The notes beneath the pieces were generated by a model. The model worked only from the letters and a program-made list of their open reading frames with translations, did no database searches and had not been told where the DNA came from. This document shows, piece after piece, positions 24,058-35,847 of a stretch of DNA of 64,000 nt. The DNA is taken from the NCBI GenBank assembly GCA_032622095.1, contig CP136063.1, positions 71,897,980 to 71,961,979 on the forward strand, written 5' to 3'. The stretch is from Siphonodentalium dalli. Its lineage: Eukaryota > Mollusca > Scaphopoda > Gadilida > Siphonodentaliidae. A program made the translations under genes and the position numbers. Every line of letters starts with the position of its first letter. Position 1 is the first letter of the stretch.

Positions 24058-25178
24058 TAACCAATTTAGACGATACCATTGACCAAATTCAAGTCACAAT
24101 AGTCCAAATGGGCGACTGTGTTGGCAGCTCTGACTGGACTGGTGTTCAAGTATATCGAAATGGATAATATAATTTTGACGATTCTAAAATAGATGCAACC
24201 TCGAACTCAATAGCTATATATATAGGATACATGTGCACGATGTCAGTAATTTCAAGGACACGAATGGCAGTAATTTCAAGGAAACGAACGGATACTACAA
24301 ATTGTCGATTGCTACACAGCTTCAGTTAAAGGGACACTGACATTTACATGTGTATCGTTTCGTGGTTCGTCCTTCGATGTGTAGGACATAATCGCATGTG
24401 GGTGGATTATGTTATATAATACGTGAATTAACAATGCGTTAACAATTAACGCGAGCAGTCTTTTCCGGAGTGTGTAAAACTATATTCTTTTCCTAGTTCA
24501 AATGGTTAACATCACTGAACATGGATTATACGTGAATCTGGATATTTCCATTTGAGAAAACTCTCACGTGTTACTCTCTCTCTCTCTCTCTCTGAAGCTT
24601 TTCTGTTTTTGGATTACCTCAAGTGTTTAGGTCGTATACCCCCCCCCCCTCAACCCACCCTTAAACACCTTCAAAACTGTTAATTTGTTTGAATGTTATA
24701 CCCATTATATGTTGCATTTACATGATTTGCCTAGTCCAGTGGCAATTAGCACATTTGATTCCTCGATCGGCCAATGATTGACGCGTTTATGGTGTCATGG
24801 TGTCAAACAATAACCTATTGTTTGTGACCCAGCAATCGTCTTCGTTGATTGTTCACGAAGACCATCCAAGCGCTGTGTCTTAACCATTAAATCTCGCATA
24901 GAAAACAAAAGAAACTGGAGTTGGTATCGTCTAATGCAAAATATTGCATGATTGTAGCTAAATATCGGGATCAGTGGTGACTCAATAGCAATCTTCAACA
25001 AAATATGACATAATTTTGCCACCAATCTCCCTGCATCAAGATCAACATTTTCTGAGAAGTAGCTTTCACGATTTGAGCTTGTGATTCAATCTTATTTGCA
25101 TGTTTTTATTCAGTAACTCCCAATCTCTATAGCGAAAGTATGAGTCATACGTGGTCTTACCGCTAGTAACTACCTTAA

Positions 25179-25593
25179 AGGTACTCAATCGATTCGATGG
25201 TCCCCATATCATCCGATTCCAATAACAACAACATTTTTTAAATCCCGCTTCAGTTTCAGAATCGATTAATTGCCCAAAAATAATTCTAACCACAGTCACC
25301 TATAGTATAAAATTGCCCAATATCTGTATTTATCAACATTTTGGATAACGAAATTTTGCCGGTTTGTGAAATATCTGACACAGAGTTATCCACCTTCATC
25401 GGCAATTTTATCAGATAAATTCCTCTCGTCAACTGTTTGCTGGGCCACTTAAAATTAATATAATAAATTTAAAACATCGATATCTGATCACTCTGAGCTT
25501 TAATGGGTGTGTTCCTCGACTCGAATCAAATATGTTTTACCCCCGAAGCCAAGGAAATAGTGAATTGCGAGCGGTAATTCGGATTGAGTACAT
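25179..25593. mobile_element. TTAA MITE with AGGTACTCAATC ends, copy 1
   Basis: The left end is AGGTACTCAATCGATTCGATGG; the right end is GGATTGAGTACAT. TTAA flanks both sides (25,175-25,178 and 25,594-25,597). It shares GAATCAAATATGTT and ACCCCCGAAGC and other inner segments with copies at 32,677-33,015 and 61,118-61,552. It has no coding sequence. Confidence 0.8.
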
Positions 25594-25619
25594 TTAATTA
25601 AAACAGTAAATGTTTTAGT

Positions 25620-26095
25620 AATGTTCTAGTCGCAGTCACTTGTTTGGTGTTAGCCAACTTTGCATTTAGAATCCGAGATGCAAACTTCTCGCCCTGAATA
25701 ATAGGGTATAGTCGGATTCCTTATGTCATTTTGCATTTTTTGGTTTGTTATTAGCGATCTGAAAACTGAATGCATAGTAGGTGTATTTTCAGGATTGACT
25801 TGTTTCCATTCTTGAATTTTGGCGGGTCGCGGCCTAAGTCGGGGTCAACATAATATAGAGAGCGTTTCTTAACAGAAAATGATATATGGTGCTATAGATG
25901 GTGATCGGCGCGACTTGAAATTTCTCAAAACTACTAGCTATGACTCTTACATGAATTTTGGATGTGATCAGTTTATTCTTGCTGGCTACAGTTGCAATCA
26001 ACACTGAACCCTATGGGAATTCTAGTATATTTGATACATGGCGCCATTTTGCGGATGATGATATGCGTTACTGATTCCTAAAAATACTAAGTATG
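25620..26095. repeat. Composite of two dispersed repeats
   Basis: Bases 25,620-25,705 match 23,398-23,490, and bases 25,713-26,095 match 16,160-16,560, both in the same orientation. Here the two pieces are adjacent, suggesting they belong to one longer element that is broken elsewhere. Confidence 0.65.
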
Positions 26096-26139
26096 AAAAA
26101 CAGAAGTAGTTTAAAAAAAAAATGGATGTGATCACTTCT

Positions 26140-26164
26140 CCCCCCCCCCCCCCCCCCCCCCCCC
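26140..26164 (+). repeat. Poly-C tract
   Basis: An uninterrupted run of about 25 C residues. Its true length may be affected by sequencing error. Confidence 0.8.
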
Positions 26165-26282
26165 GCCGCAAACGACATAAAAAGCGAAAATGCACATTAA
26201 CAAACATCCCACAAGATGATCCACCCAACCCCCCAACCCCGATAAATTAAAATAACCACCGGTATCGTCATACTCAAGATTA

Positions 26283-26466
26283 GCCCAGCATGGTTATGGG
26301 TGGGTTGTATATGTATATAATGAGAGTATAATACGGCCATGGTGTGGCGAAGAGGTATACAACGAGTGACTATGATCGTCAATGCGGTGTAGGAGAATGC
26401 GGCGAGTGGTTGATTTGTCATGGGTGAGGTGTATACATGCAAGTCTGGAGTGTATGAATGGCCGTG
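26283..26466 (+). repeat. Minisatellite, left fragment
   Basis: The units (TATGTATATAATGAGAG, ACGGCCATGG, GTGTGGCGAAGAGGTATAC, CAAGTCTGGAGTGTATGAATG) are those of the array at 3,640-5,335. The array is interrupted at GGCCGTG by the element at 26,467 and resumes at 28,035. Confidence 0.75.
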
Positions 26467-28034
26467 CACTGGAAAAAAAACTTAGTCAAAAGTAACTAAG
26501 TTACCTTAGTCAGAACCCCGGTCTCAAAACTAACTAACTTAACTTAGTCAGAAATGACTAAGACGGGCCTTAGTCATTTTTTTTACTAAGGCGGGCCTTA
26601 GTCACTTCTGACTAAGGCCTTAGTCAGAAATGACTAAGGCCTTAGTCAGAAATAACTAAGGGCCTAAGGCCTTAGTCAGAAATAACTAAGGCTTGACTAA
26701 GTCATCACTGTATCCATTAGTACATGTAATTGGTCTAATTATTAGGGGTATCATAGTCCTGCACTGAAAATAATGACTTATCAACATAAATGTTATTAAC
26801 ATTTGAAACAATTAAACAATATAAACAATGTAGGTTGTCCAAACACTGAACTTCTGTAGTCTGAATTTCAATCAAATATTTTCACATCACACAGAAAGAA
26901 ATACTCTTTATATCAGATGCAGGTGTATTCTCTAGTATGAGCTAAATCAGCTCCGCTGAGAAATTACTTGTGATTGTGATCTGTAACGGATTTTAATCCA
27001 GATTCTGGCGAGCGCGAAAGACGCCTTTTAGTTGTATCGTCTGCAAAGACTCGAAAGAGTAATCTAAGCTGAGATAATGCCGAAGGCTGGTAAAAATATA
27101 AAACTTGAAACCGGAACAGCCGAAACGAATTATAATTTCATTATAATTTATATATGAATAAATTACCGCCCTGGCAAAATCAACAAACTCAGCCTGCATC
27201 AATAAACTTACATAAATATACATATCGTTACGTAAGTATATATACTAACATTTGACCTCTGCACTGAACCACCTATAGGTCTGTCAAAGGCCAACCTTAG
27301 TAACTAAGCTGTGACTAAGGTCAAACTTAGTTACTTTGGGTTACGTTAGTAAAACATGACTAAATTACTGGTGTACTAAGGCTATAACTAAGTTTTACTG
27401 TGACTAAGGTCAAACTTAGTTACTTTGGGTTACGTTAGTCAAATGCCATGCTACTTCGGACGGTCTCGAATAGTGTTTCTTATCGGATTATGTTCAGAAG
27501 ATAGTGCACCACCAGTCGGATTCCGGGATGGACGGGGAGGGATACGTCACTCGATCATGCGTCGCCTCCTGTTGCCCTAAAATCCAAAATTATATTTACT
27601 GCGTGGAAATATTCCGAGTAACCTGGCATCTAGTATAACAAAACAATTATAATTAACAGTTATATAATATATATAGCTTTTACATGTGGACATGTATCAA
27701 ATCCATGCATGCTCAAATAATACGGGGGGAGTGGGTAAATTGAAGTTGAAATCCAGGGTTTATGTGTTTATTCTCAGCCATGCAGTATCCTCCCTGAAAC
27801 CGCCTATATGTATATTACATTGAGTCGCCACTTTTACACGATGTATATGCATCTATGATTCCCATAAACATTGGCGAATACTATTTTAACCATGGTCTGT
27901 CTAAGGCCAACCTTAGTAACTAAGGTGTGGCAGCTGTGGCTAAGGTCAAACTTAGTTACTTTTGGTTACGTTAGTCAAAAATAACTAAGTTACGGGTTGA
28001 CTAAGGCTATGACTAAGTTTTTTTGTTCAGAGTG
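26467..28034. mobile_element. TIR element with CTTAGTCA subterminal repeats
   Basis: The left end is CACTGGAAAAAAAACTTAGTC and the right end, in reverse complement, is CACTCTGAACAAAAAAACTTAGTC. About 230 bp at the left end and 120-160 bp blocks at the right (27,286-27,445 and 27,896-28,015) are packed with direct and inverted CTTAGTCA/TGACTAAG and GTAACTAAG motifs. The element cuts a minisatellite unit, and joining the flanks restores GGCCGTGTGCATGG. That implies a 2-bp TG duplication or none. The interior (26,700-27,285) has no recognisable protein. A partial second copy is at 40,654-40,863. The superfamily is not assigned. Confidence 0.75.
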
Positions 28035-28215
28035 TGTGCATGGTATCGGTATATCTGAAAGCGCTGCATGGTCATTGGTGAGGTGTTTGTGTTTGCCTGG
28101 AGTGACTATATGGTCATGGGCGGGTGTATATGTTACGTGGCTATATGGCTACGGGTGCTTCCTATGGCCACGAATGGTCACGGATGTGGGGAATATATGG
28201 AGTGACCAGTTGGTG
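28035..28215 (+). repeat. Minisatellite, right fragment
   Basis: The array interrupted at 26,467 continues here (GTATCGGTATATC, GCATGGTCATTGGTGAGGTG, GAGTGACTATATGGTCATGG). Confidence 0.75.
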
Positions 28216-30177
28216 TCATTCGGCGCGGAAAAAACATTAGGAATCAAAATACGCAAAAATCTGCTCATGGGAAATATTCAAGATGACATCCACAGTGGCC
28301 ATCATTGGTATCGAACAATGTCGAATTTTTGCGGTAAATGCTCCAATGAATGCCAAATTTGTAATAAATTGAAATATACACAAACAATGCTTAGTCGTAA
28401 ACCATATCTGTATAATGTCTGACACAAAATGGCCGCCAATTTCGATGAAATTTACATTTTGTGCAAATATAAGAGTGAACAAACGCTCGAATTATGCGAG
28501 GAAGAATGATTGTAGAGTATAATAGAAACGTTTGATCAGAGATGTACGAATTCTCTCTAATGTGCCTTACGAAAGAGCAAGCGAAAGCAGAGTCTTGTGC
28601 AACGGTTAAATCTGGACTTTTGGGCGCCCAGAAATGGAAAAGTAGCGCATATTTATCTGTACTTTTTATCTTGAATCGTGCGACGTGTAGTTAAACAGTT
28701 AACTGGGATTTAGCAGGGATATATTGATTATATGACCTTTTCTAGAAGCATAAATAAGTACTCAGAGAATTCTCAGGAATGTGACCGATCATCATTTATT
28801 TTGATACATACAACCCCAAACCTTTCAAAACTCACTGCTATAGAACAGTATGAGAGGTATTCATATAGCACTGGGTCAAATGTGTAGATAATGTTGTCCG
28901 TGTCTCAAAATAGTAGTCATAATTGCCTCAAATCAAGTGATGAACCCCGAATATTTCGCTTTTGATCAGAAGAATGCATGGTGGTATACTATCAACACAA
29001 TTTATCAAAACACAAAGGAGTACCATAGGCTTTCTCAATAAATTCAAAACTTGACCAAAATTACCTAATACTCTGTGACAGAGACTGTGTTTATACCTGG
29101 AAATTATATTTCGTTGTATTCACTAAGGCCACATATACTCGAAATTTACTACGTTTTCTGCGACCGCATCACCACGGTTACCCATTCTCCCTAATGTTAC
29201 GCACAGCTGTTGCACACAAAACCATACATAGCAACATTGAATGATTGTTCAACGTTGAAATAACATCTCTAAACGACGATCACCTGATATTTAGCACGAG
29301 TGCGTTGGTGGCATTGGTGAGACATTTTCAAACAAACATACTGAAAACTAATAGTGTGCATTGCGTGGTAGCATATTCGAGTTGTAGAGTGGCGAATGAA
29401 GTAATTTGAACAAAATTGCCTACTAAGAAACCGGTATGGCACATAAACTGTACGATATACCATCTCTTTGGTCTGGTGAGACGCGGTGCTAACATACTGA
29501 AACTATGAGTGTTACTTTATAGTAAGCAGTGCGACATATGTGTATCATTTAATATCACGGAGATTGTTGTACATTCCAGAAATGTAACTGGTATTTATAA
29601 CGCAAGTGTATGCACTTCAGTTTCTGCGTTACATTCAATAATTAATCATTTCGCCGAATGAAACTACCATGCTCTGTGTGGCGAAACATTACTTTGTGTG
29701 TTAAATGCCCGAAATTATTATGCCCGACATTTGGATGTTGGATAAGTAGAAAATCCAAACTGTAAAGACGTAAATCAGTCGGGATTTGACTTTCTTTGCT
29801 GTGACCAATAAATCCATCAGAAGGATCTGTTTTAATGAAATGTGCACCTCTAAAGATATTTAACAACAAATATATATTACTAATACGTATTTTCACTCCT
29901 ATATGTGTTTCTTCATGCATATGAATGAAATTTGAAATGTATGTCCGTACTGGGATATGGAATATATATAGAACACAAAAATATCAAAAAATACTGTGGA
30001 TTTTACTTCATTCAACTCTTTCGTTTCTGAAACACCGACGGGTCAGGTGTAAGCGGCTTATGTGCTTTTCGAAAATATGTCAGATATTTAGATTACCTCA
30101 GATATATGTATAGATGCGTATTTTGAAGTTTCAAAATCATAAATGGTATGTAAAAAAGCAGGTTTCATTGGGCTTAA

Positions 30178-31659
30178 AGTGAAACAGTGAAACACTCCGG
30201 TAGGGTGATCAAATAGAAATGGAGAATAATCTTGCTCAAAGTTATTATTTTTACTAACATTAATTCTAATTTACCGGCATTCTTGTATATTAATTCAATG
30301 CAATGACTCTCCATGGCGAAATAATTTGTGTTAGTTTATTGCAGATAGTGGCGTCCCGAATCGAGATGTAAATATTTACTATTAAGCGTAGTTCAGACGA
30401 TGTTTTCTAGGGAGTGGTATGGTCGATTTTTTTGAAATTTTCGGCAATGTTAGTAGAATGCTGCATTCCCCAGTTTGGCATAGTGCAGGAGTACTAGCCT
30501 ATTAGTTTCACGTACTCAAATAATTCGATAATATGTCTTTTTAAAGAAAAAATGAAAACAGTGTTATAGTTAGTGGTTAATTTTCTACATGATTGCACAA
30601 ATCTAGTCAGTCAGTCTAATCAGTCTATTGTGATTTGCCAACAATAATGTTGTTTGAGAATAGGTAATTTAACCCTTTACCCAACAAACCGGCCAAAACC
30701 GGCCAAATAAAGATTCAACAGCCTAAAATATCTTCGGTCTGTCTCAATAGAACCATACAAGTATGGATATCATTGGAACCGGCTCCTTGACCACATTGTG
30801 ATGGTTACAGTTGTCAATGCATTCTCTTATATATGCGAGTCGACCATAGGTCGCCTCGCATATAAAAGAGAATGCATTGGCCTAAAAAAAATCTTTTTTT
30901 AACACTTTTTACCATTTTTTCTTACATTCTTTAACAATTTTATAATTTTTAATGTGTTAAGCCAATGCATTCTCTTATATATGCGAGGCGACCTATGGTC
31001 GACTCGCATATATAAGATAATGCATTGGCACAGGACCGTTCTGTTGGGTAAAGGGTTAACTGCCAGTATGCGCGGGTATAAACATTACGGTAAACAAAGA
31101 ATTCCTAATGCACCAAACGACCGGCTCAGTCGCTAATTCGTAGTAAATATCTGAAAATAACTATTCGATTTGACAGTTGGGGAAATGTTCATCGACAACA
31201 ATGGCTTACATTGTAATAATTAATGTTAGTTTTTTCTTCGTCTTGTTTAGTAAAGCTATGTTCTATTTAAGGTTCCTGCTATCCACAAGCTGGTGACATA
31301 TTATGGACTTATTTGAGTACTTGAAACTGATAAGCTAGTACTCCGGAACTATGCCAAACTGGGAAATGCAGCATTCTACTAACATTGCCGAAAATTTCAA
31401 AGAAATCGACCATACCACTCCCTAAAAAACATCGTCTGAACTACGCTCAATAGTAAATATTTACATATCGATTCGGGACGCCACTATCTACGATAAACTG
31501 ACACAAAATATTTTGCCATCAAGAGTCATTGCTTTTAATTAATATACAAGAATGGGGGTGTGTGTGGTCAATTTGGATTAATATTAGTAAAAATAATAAC
31601 TTTGAGCAAGATTATTCTCCATTTCTATTTGATCGCACACCGGAGTGTTTCACATCACT
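30178..31659. mobile_element. TTAA-flanked TIR element (Kolobok-like), with a nested MITE
   Basis: The left end is AGTGAAACAGTGAAACACTCC and the right end, in reverse complement, is AGTGATGTGAAACACTCCGG. TTAA flanks both sides (30,174-30,177 and 31,660-31,663). The inverted arms are about 320 bp (for example CATTCCCCAGTTTGGCATAG at about 30,464 facing CTATGCCAAACTGGGAAATG at about 31,350). The centre carries the piggyBac-like MITE at 30,673-31,055. The arms match the left arm of the element at 11,899. No transposase is seen. Confidence 0.85.
30673..31055. mobile_element. piggyBac-like MITE, copy 1
   Basis: The element starts CCCTTTACCCAACAAACCGG and ends in CCGTTCTGTTGGGTAAAGGG, with TTAA at 30,669-30,672 and 31,056-31,059. 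Two palindromes inside contain GCCAATGCATTCTCTTATAT / GCGAGTCGACCATAGGTCGC. TTAA duplication plus CCCTTT-type ends is the piggyBac signature. It has no protein. It is nested in the TTAA element at 30,178-31,659. Copies are at 61,557-62,981 and 63,098-63,550. Confidence 0.85.
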
Positions 31660-31875
31660 TTAAGTACAATATTATACATATATAGTTATATACAGTGGCG
31701 GCAGTAATGCGTTTAATCTTTCTTACTTGGATTTTTTATATATCTCGATATACATGCATGTACAGTTTGTGTAAAATATTGATACCCTCCAGAATGGAGG
31801 AATAAAAGTAATATATATATATATATGTCATAAGTCCCCAAATATAATGAACTTTTCGATAGTGGTGGTAAAGCC

Positions 31876-32503
31876 TTGAAATCAATTAGAAAAAATTGTG
31901 ATAACATAAAAATTTATCATGTATGCTGTTTCAGACGAGATATATTCAACGACGAAAAATCATCAGGTAAAAACAAGTTGCGAACCCATAGAAGGGCGAA
32001 AATAAAATACCAGATAGAACCATATTTGAACCTCGATAAATATTTCTCCATCAGATTATCTTTCACAAAGCTTCGGATCAGCAACCATACTTTGGAAATT
32101 GAGAAAGGCAGACACAAACGCGCTAAAGTAGCCGCTGATGAGATAATTTGCAAAAAGTGTGGAATGGAGGTACAAACCGAAGAACACTTCATTATGAGAT
32201 GCCCCATTTATAAAAATCTAAGAAAACGTTTAGTCGCGGAAATAAGCGACAATATTCAGATCTTTAATAATATGGCTGACCAACAGAAATTCTTAATCAT
32301 CTTGAGAAATGATGAACCCAAAACATGTAATTTCACCTGCAACATGGTCCAACTCTTTTTACATAAACGGTGTGAATCACCAAACATTGAACATTAATAT
32401 ATTTATGTTACTATACTTATAATAACATTTTATTTATGTAACTCTTTTGACATCGGCCTCGAGTGGGCGTATCTGTCAATAAATTTATCTTATCTTATCT
32501 ATA
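31876..32503 (+). mobile_element. LINE (non-LTR) 3' fragment, plus strand
   Basis: An open frame from 31,876 to 32,397 reads KNKLRTHRRAKIKYQIEPYL, then FTKLRISNHTLEIEKGRHKR and the zinc-knuckle-like CKKCGMEVQTEEHFIMRC (Cys-x2-Cys ... His-x4-Cys). This is the C-terminal end of a non-LTR retrotransposon protein; the reverse transcriptase itself is missing (5' truncation). A short 3' UTR ends in AATAAATTTATCTTATCTTATC at about 32,480-32,503, the element's tail. It is the best preserved of the three copies of this type (others at 9,298 and 56,445). Confidence 0.85.
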
Positions 32504-32676
32504 TCATGCCAACAACAACAACATTGTCAGTATAGCTGTATATCATACAAACAACAGCATTCACTAGCTTTTATAATACCGATAATGATTTCTGAGTTTG
32601 AATGCTAACTTTAAGTACAAGCACAAATTGCTCAGTTCCAAATGACAAGATTTCGTTAGGAGTTCATATAACTTAA

Positions 32677-33015
32677 AGGTACTCAATCCTATCAGACGCT
32701 CGTAAATTACTATTTCTTTGGCTTCGGGGTTAAACAATATTTGATTCGAATCGAGGAACACACCCATCAAAGCTCAGGATGATTAGATATCGATTTTTGA
32801 AGTTTGCTATTTATATTGTTTTAGGTCAAACGGACGGTCTTGCAGATAAAGATGGATAACTCTAAAATCAAGTGGTTATTATTACCACTTGATTTTAGAG
32901 TTATCCATCTTTATATGCAAGACCGTCCGTTGGTTCCTCGACTCGAATCAAATATTGTATACCCCCGAAGCCAAAGAAATAGTAATTTAGGAGCGTCTGA
33001 TCGGATTGAGTACCT
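32677..33015. mobile_element. TTAA MITE with AGGTACTCAATC ends, copy 2
   Basis: The ends AGGTACTCAATC and GATTGAGTACCT are perfect inverted repeats for 12 bp, and more than 60 bp of inner sequence also pairs. TTAA flanks both sides (32,673-32,676 and 33,016-33,019). The centre (32,827-32,932) is a 106-bp hairpin: CAAACGGACGGTCTTGCA faces TGCAAGACCGTCCGTTGG, and ACTCTAAAATCAAGTGG faces CCACTTGATTTTAGAGT. It is essentially one long palindrome. Confidence 0.85.
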
Positions 33016-33303
33016 TTAACCTTATAATGTGTGTGCCAAAAGTGTTTCGGTATGTATTTAATTCGCAAGTGATTCAGGTTAGTGCATTTCATAGTGAAGT
33101 GGTATTCATCACCTTTTTTATATTATCTATCCACAAATCAAGTCATTACATGTATATAAAATCGTTATATGATGATTGAGAGTATAAGTAATATTGTTTA
33201 AACCAATTGCAAGACATCGAGCATATTTTAATAAAAACTTCTACAAACTAGAAGCGCTCACACATGTAATTTGAATGGGAAACACTGAACCACTGGTTAG
33301 TTT

Positions 33304-33770
33304 GAGTACGTGCTTCCATAATAAAGTTATCAATCAACTAGCCATCGAATTACCACACATGCCCACTTAGATTCAGGTTTAATGGACATTTGATGTATGT
33401 TTACACCCGGTGTAAGTTCGAATGTTTAATCTTAAGATGACGAATCGGCCGTATTTGTCGTTTCTGTATATAATATAGTCCAGAATAATTTGCACCTAGC
33501 GCTTGCCATAAACATTTGTTGCTTGAATACTCATTTTGAGTAAGAGCTTCCATCTGACCATTATCGAATTACATGTACCACACATTCCCGCTTAGATTCA
33601 GTTTTAATTATACCTTTGTGGTAGGTTTAAACCCGGTGTAAATTCGAATGTTTAAACTTAAGATGACGATTCGGCCGTATTTGTCGTTTCTGTATATAGT
33701 ATAGTCCAGAATAATTTGCACTTAGCGCTTGCCATACACATTTGTTATTTTGATCCTCCTCAACGTTATT
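33304..33770. repeat. Tandem duplication, 2 x 234 bp, downstream of gene B
   Basis: GAGTACGTGCTTCCAT at 33,304 and GAGTAAGAGCTTCCAT at 33,538 begin two copies. They remain aligned through CCGGTGTAA, TTCGGCCGTATTTGTCG and AATAATTTGCAC to CATTTGTT. The second copy ends some 25 bp short of the gene B stop codon, so the pair probably lies in the 3' UTR or immediate downstream region. Confidence 0.85.
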
Positions 33771-33793
33771 GACCGAAAACGTCAGGATGCAAT

Positions 33794-34130
33794 TCAGAGC
33801 TTTGTTGTTTGGTCAGAATCGACCAAGTGTAATTCCCTGTCTGTTATACTGGCTCTAATCTCAGTTTCCGTTTGTATATTATAATCCACATGTCTTCTTG
33901 TAAGAGTAGCGCAAATCGTCCCGATGTTTCGTCTCAAAGCAATTTCAAGCACCAAGCACACGGCTGCGACAATGGCTGTTCCACCGAATATTATAAATGG
34001 TCCCGCCACGTTGTTCATCCCTAAGGTCGTATCCCTACTGGTTGTTTCTCCTCTGATACAATTTTCTGTCGAAGGGATCCACTTTTTCGCCCAATGCCGC
34101 ATTAAGCCAGCCTCTTGCATAGACAATATG
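33794..34130 (-). CDS. Gene B exon 13: S2 end, TM4, C-terminal tail, stop
   Basis: The acceptor CATGTTTCAG precedes 34,130; the first base completes an Asn codon begun in exon 12, and the frame ends at a TGA at 33,796-33,794. The exon encodes 111 further residues. RHWAKKWIPSTENC (about residues 11-24) is the end of S2, with Cys24 the expected partner of the Cys in exon 12 (the conserved S2 disulfide of iGluRs). LGMNNVAGPFIIFGG continuing to VCLVLEIAL (about 36-65) is TM4, closely following the family pattern LxxxNxAGxFxxxxxG. About 46 residues of cytoplasmic tail follow. The last residues, QTTKL, fit a class I PDZ ligand (T-x-L), suggesting anchoring to a synaptic scaffold; that is inference. 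Confidence 0.92.
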
Positions 34131-34509
34131 CTGAAACATGTATTGGTACAATCAATGGAGTATACAGGTCCCGAATACAACATGGAGTTCATTTCACGAA
34201 TTATATATGCTATCATATATCTGCATGCATAAACACATATACATGTTTTATACAAGCCACACAGTAGACCAATGGGCCGGAGTCGTCATCTCCAGTTTAA
34301 CATGGTCTACGTAAGCCTCTTTGTTAAATCGCCTGGTTCAGGCACACCTGGTCCAGTCACACCCTGTCCAGTCACACCCTGGTTTGTTTCTATATCGTCG
34401 AGTTAAATATTCGTACAGGATTAATTCGGACTATCGACAGCGAAAATAGACAATTAGGAAAACATGCATATTGTGGTTGGAAATATGACTTGAAACGTAT
34501 TTTATTTGT

Positions 34510-35268
34510 ATACAATATAGAAAAGGGATCGGGACACAAGTTTTTTTAAACTTATGAAACCCCTCTCACAATACAATCAATGGTTTAGTACACACGTATT
34601 GCAGGTAGCGAGTCGAAACGTGATATGACATGCGCTTAGCATGGCATATAGTCAGCAATCTGCAACTGATGATGGTCTTATCGAATCATTTCGGCATCTT
34701 TTTAACTCATGGGAGTAATTTTCAAAATTCTAGAAATTCTACCTTTGGCATTAAATGAATCTTGTTTTGTGGGGTACGTTCTAAAACTATTTTCAAAATT
34801 CTAATAAACCGCTCCAGGGTCCAGCTTCCACCTCAAAATTCATGTCATCAAAACGAGGAGCAATTTGTCTGCAAGAAATTGGGACCTTGGTCATCATCAC
34901 ATTTAGCCTCGAATATTCTTTAATATGCCTACAGCAGACAACCTCCCCTTTCTTTTGACATCCATACATTTGTGCACCACCTTCATTATGTGGGAAATTA
35001 TATGACGGATAGGTTGAAAGCCATTAATTCTTTCACTCTACTTATGTTGACAAACGGAAAGGCCGTAAGGTCCGTCAGCCAGTGCTCCATTCTGACTTTT
35101 TATTGTCATTCCTGATGGCTAGGTGTGAATTTCGTTGACCAGGGCAGATGTTTCACCTTGCCAGGCACAACTTATCTGTATTGGTTAACCTATAAAACAA
35201 TATACAAAAGGGATCGGGACACAAGTTTTTTAAACTTATGAAACCCCTCTCACAATACAATCAATTAA
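34510..35268. repeat. Direct repeats flanking 0.6 kb
   Basis: AAAAGGGATCGGGACACAAG followed by CTTATGAAACCCCTCTCACA occurs at 34,510-34,582 and again at 35,196-35,268, nearly identical. It could be a tandem duplication or short terminal direct repeats; no LTR-element features (TG...CA ends, primer-binding site) are seen. Confidence 0.65.
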
Positions 35269-35847
35269 AGATGCAAAATGTTTACAATATGACAGCAGCA
35301 CATATTTACATGCATGATTTATGCCCCGGTCAGGCAGCCACGATGAGCTGCTTCGTATATACCTGGAAACCCCAAAACGGTCCTTATCAGGACCCTTTGT
35401 TGGCCTACACCCGGTTTCTATATCCCATCGACCTGCCACCATCTGGTATGGGGGCCCCGGCTAGAAGCAGCGGAAGTTGAAGAAAAGATGCCCTCTCGAA
35501 GGAAAAGGGACGCCGTCAGGGGGCAAGTGGAAACAGGGCAGAGCTTAGAGACGCACAGACCCCTCCAACTTGATCTCCGCGCAGGATCACCATTGTGGCG
35601 CCACCCATCACAGCCAGCGGATCGGGGAGACTGACGTCACTCCGGCCACCCCTGTCGCCGTCTTTGGTGTGAGAATATCACCAATTACATCGAAATACCA
35701 CCACCACCGGTGTCCTCCATCTCCACCAGTGGCAACAACACCAACAGCAGCTCCACCGTAGCACTGATAGCTGCAAAGGGTCAGATGACCATCGGCCCAC
35801 ACATACTACAAATACTTAACAGTATACAGAGGGAGAATAATGCTGAA

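Larger units (their letters stand above)
22719..33793. other. Intergenic region between gene A 5' end and gene B 3' end
   Basis: No gene is supported here on either strand. Repeats and transposons (listed separately) fill 23,890-24,057, 25,179-26,470, 26,467-28,215, 30,178-31,659, 31,876-33,015 and 33,304-33,770. In 22,719-23,390, 24,060-25,170 and 28,220-30,170 I see only AT-rich sequence; a (CT)11 run is at 24,572-24,593. Around 22,440-22,610 the motif AAGTAATG/CATTACTT recurs in both orientations. A promoter for gene A should lie just right of 22,718, but no clear TATA box or initiator could be assigned. Confidence 0.6.

Noticed and set aside
27997-28422. Plus-strand frame of 141 codons
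   Set aside because: It starts in the TIR element, crosses minisatellite units and ends in unique sequence; no domain.
34510-35268. Possible LTR retrotransposon between two direct repeats
   Set aside because: The repeats are only about 73 bp, lack TG...CA ends, and no gag, pol or primer-binding site lies between them.
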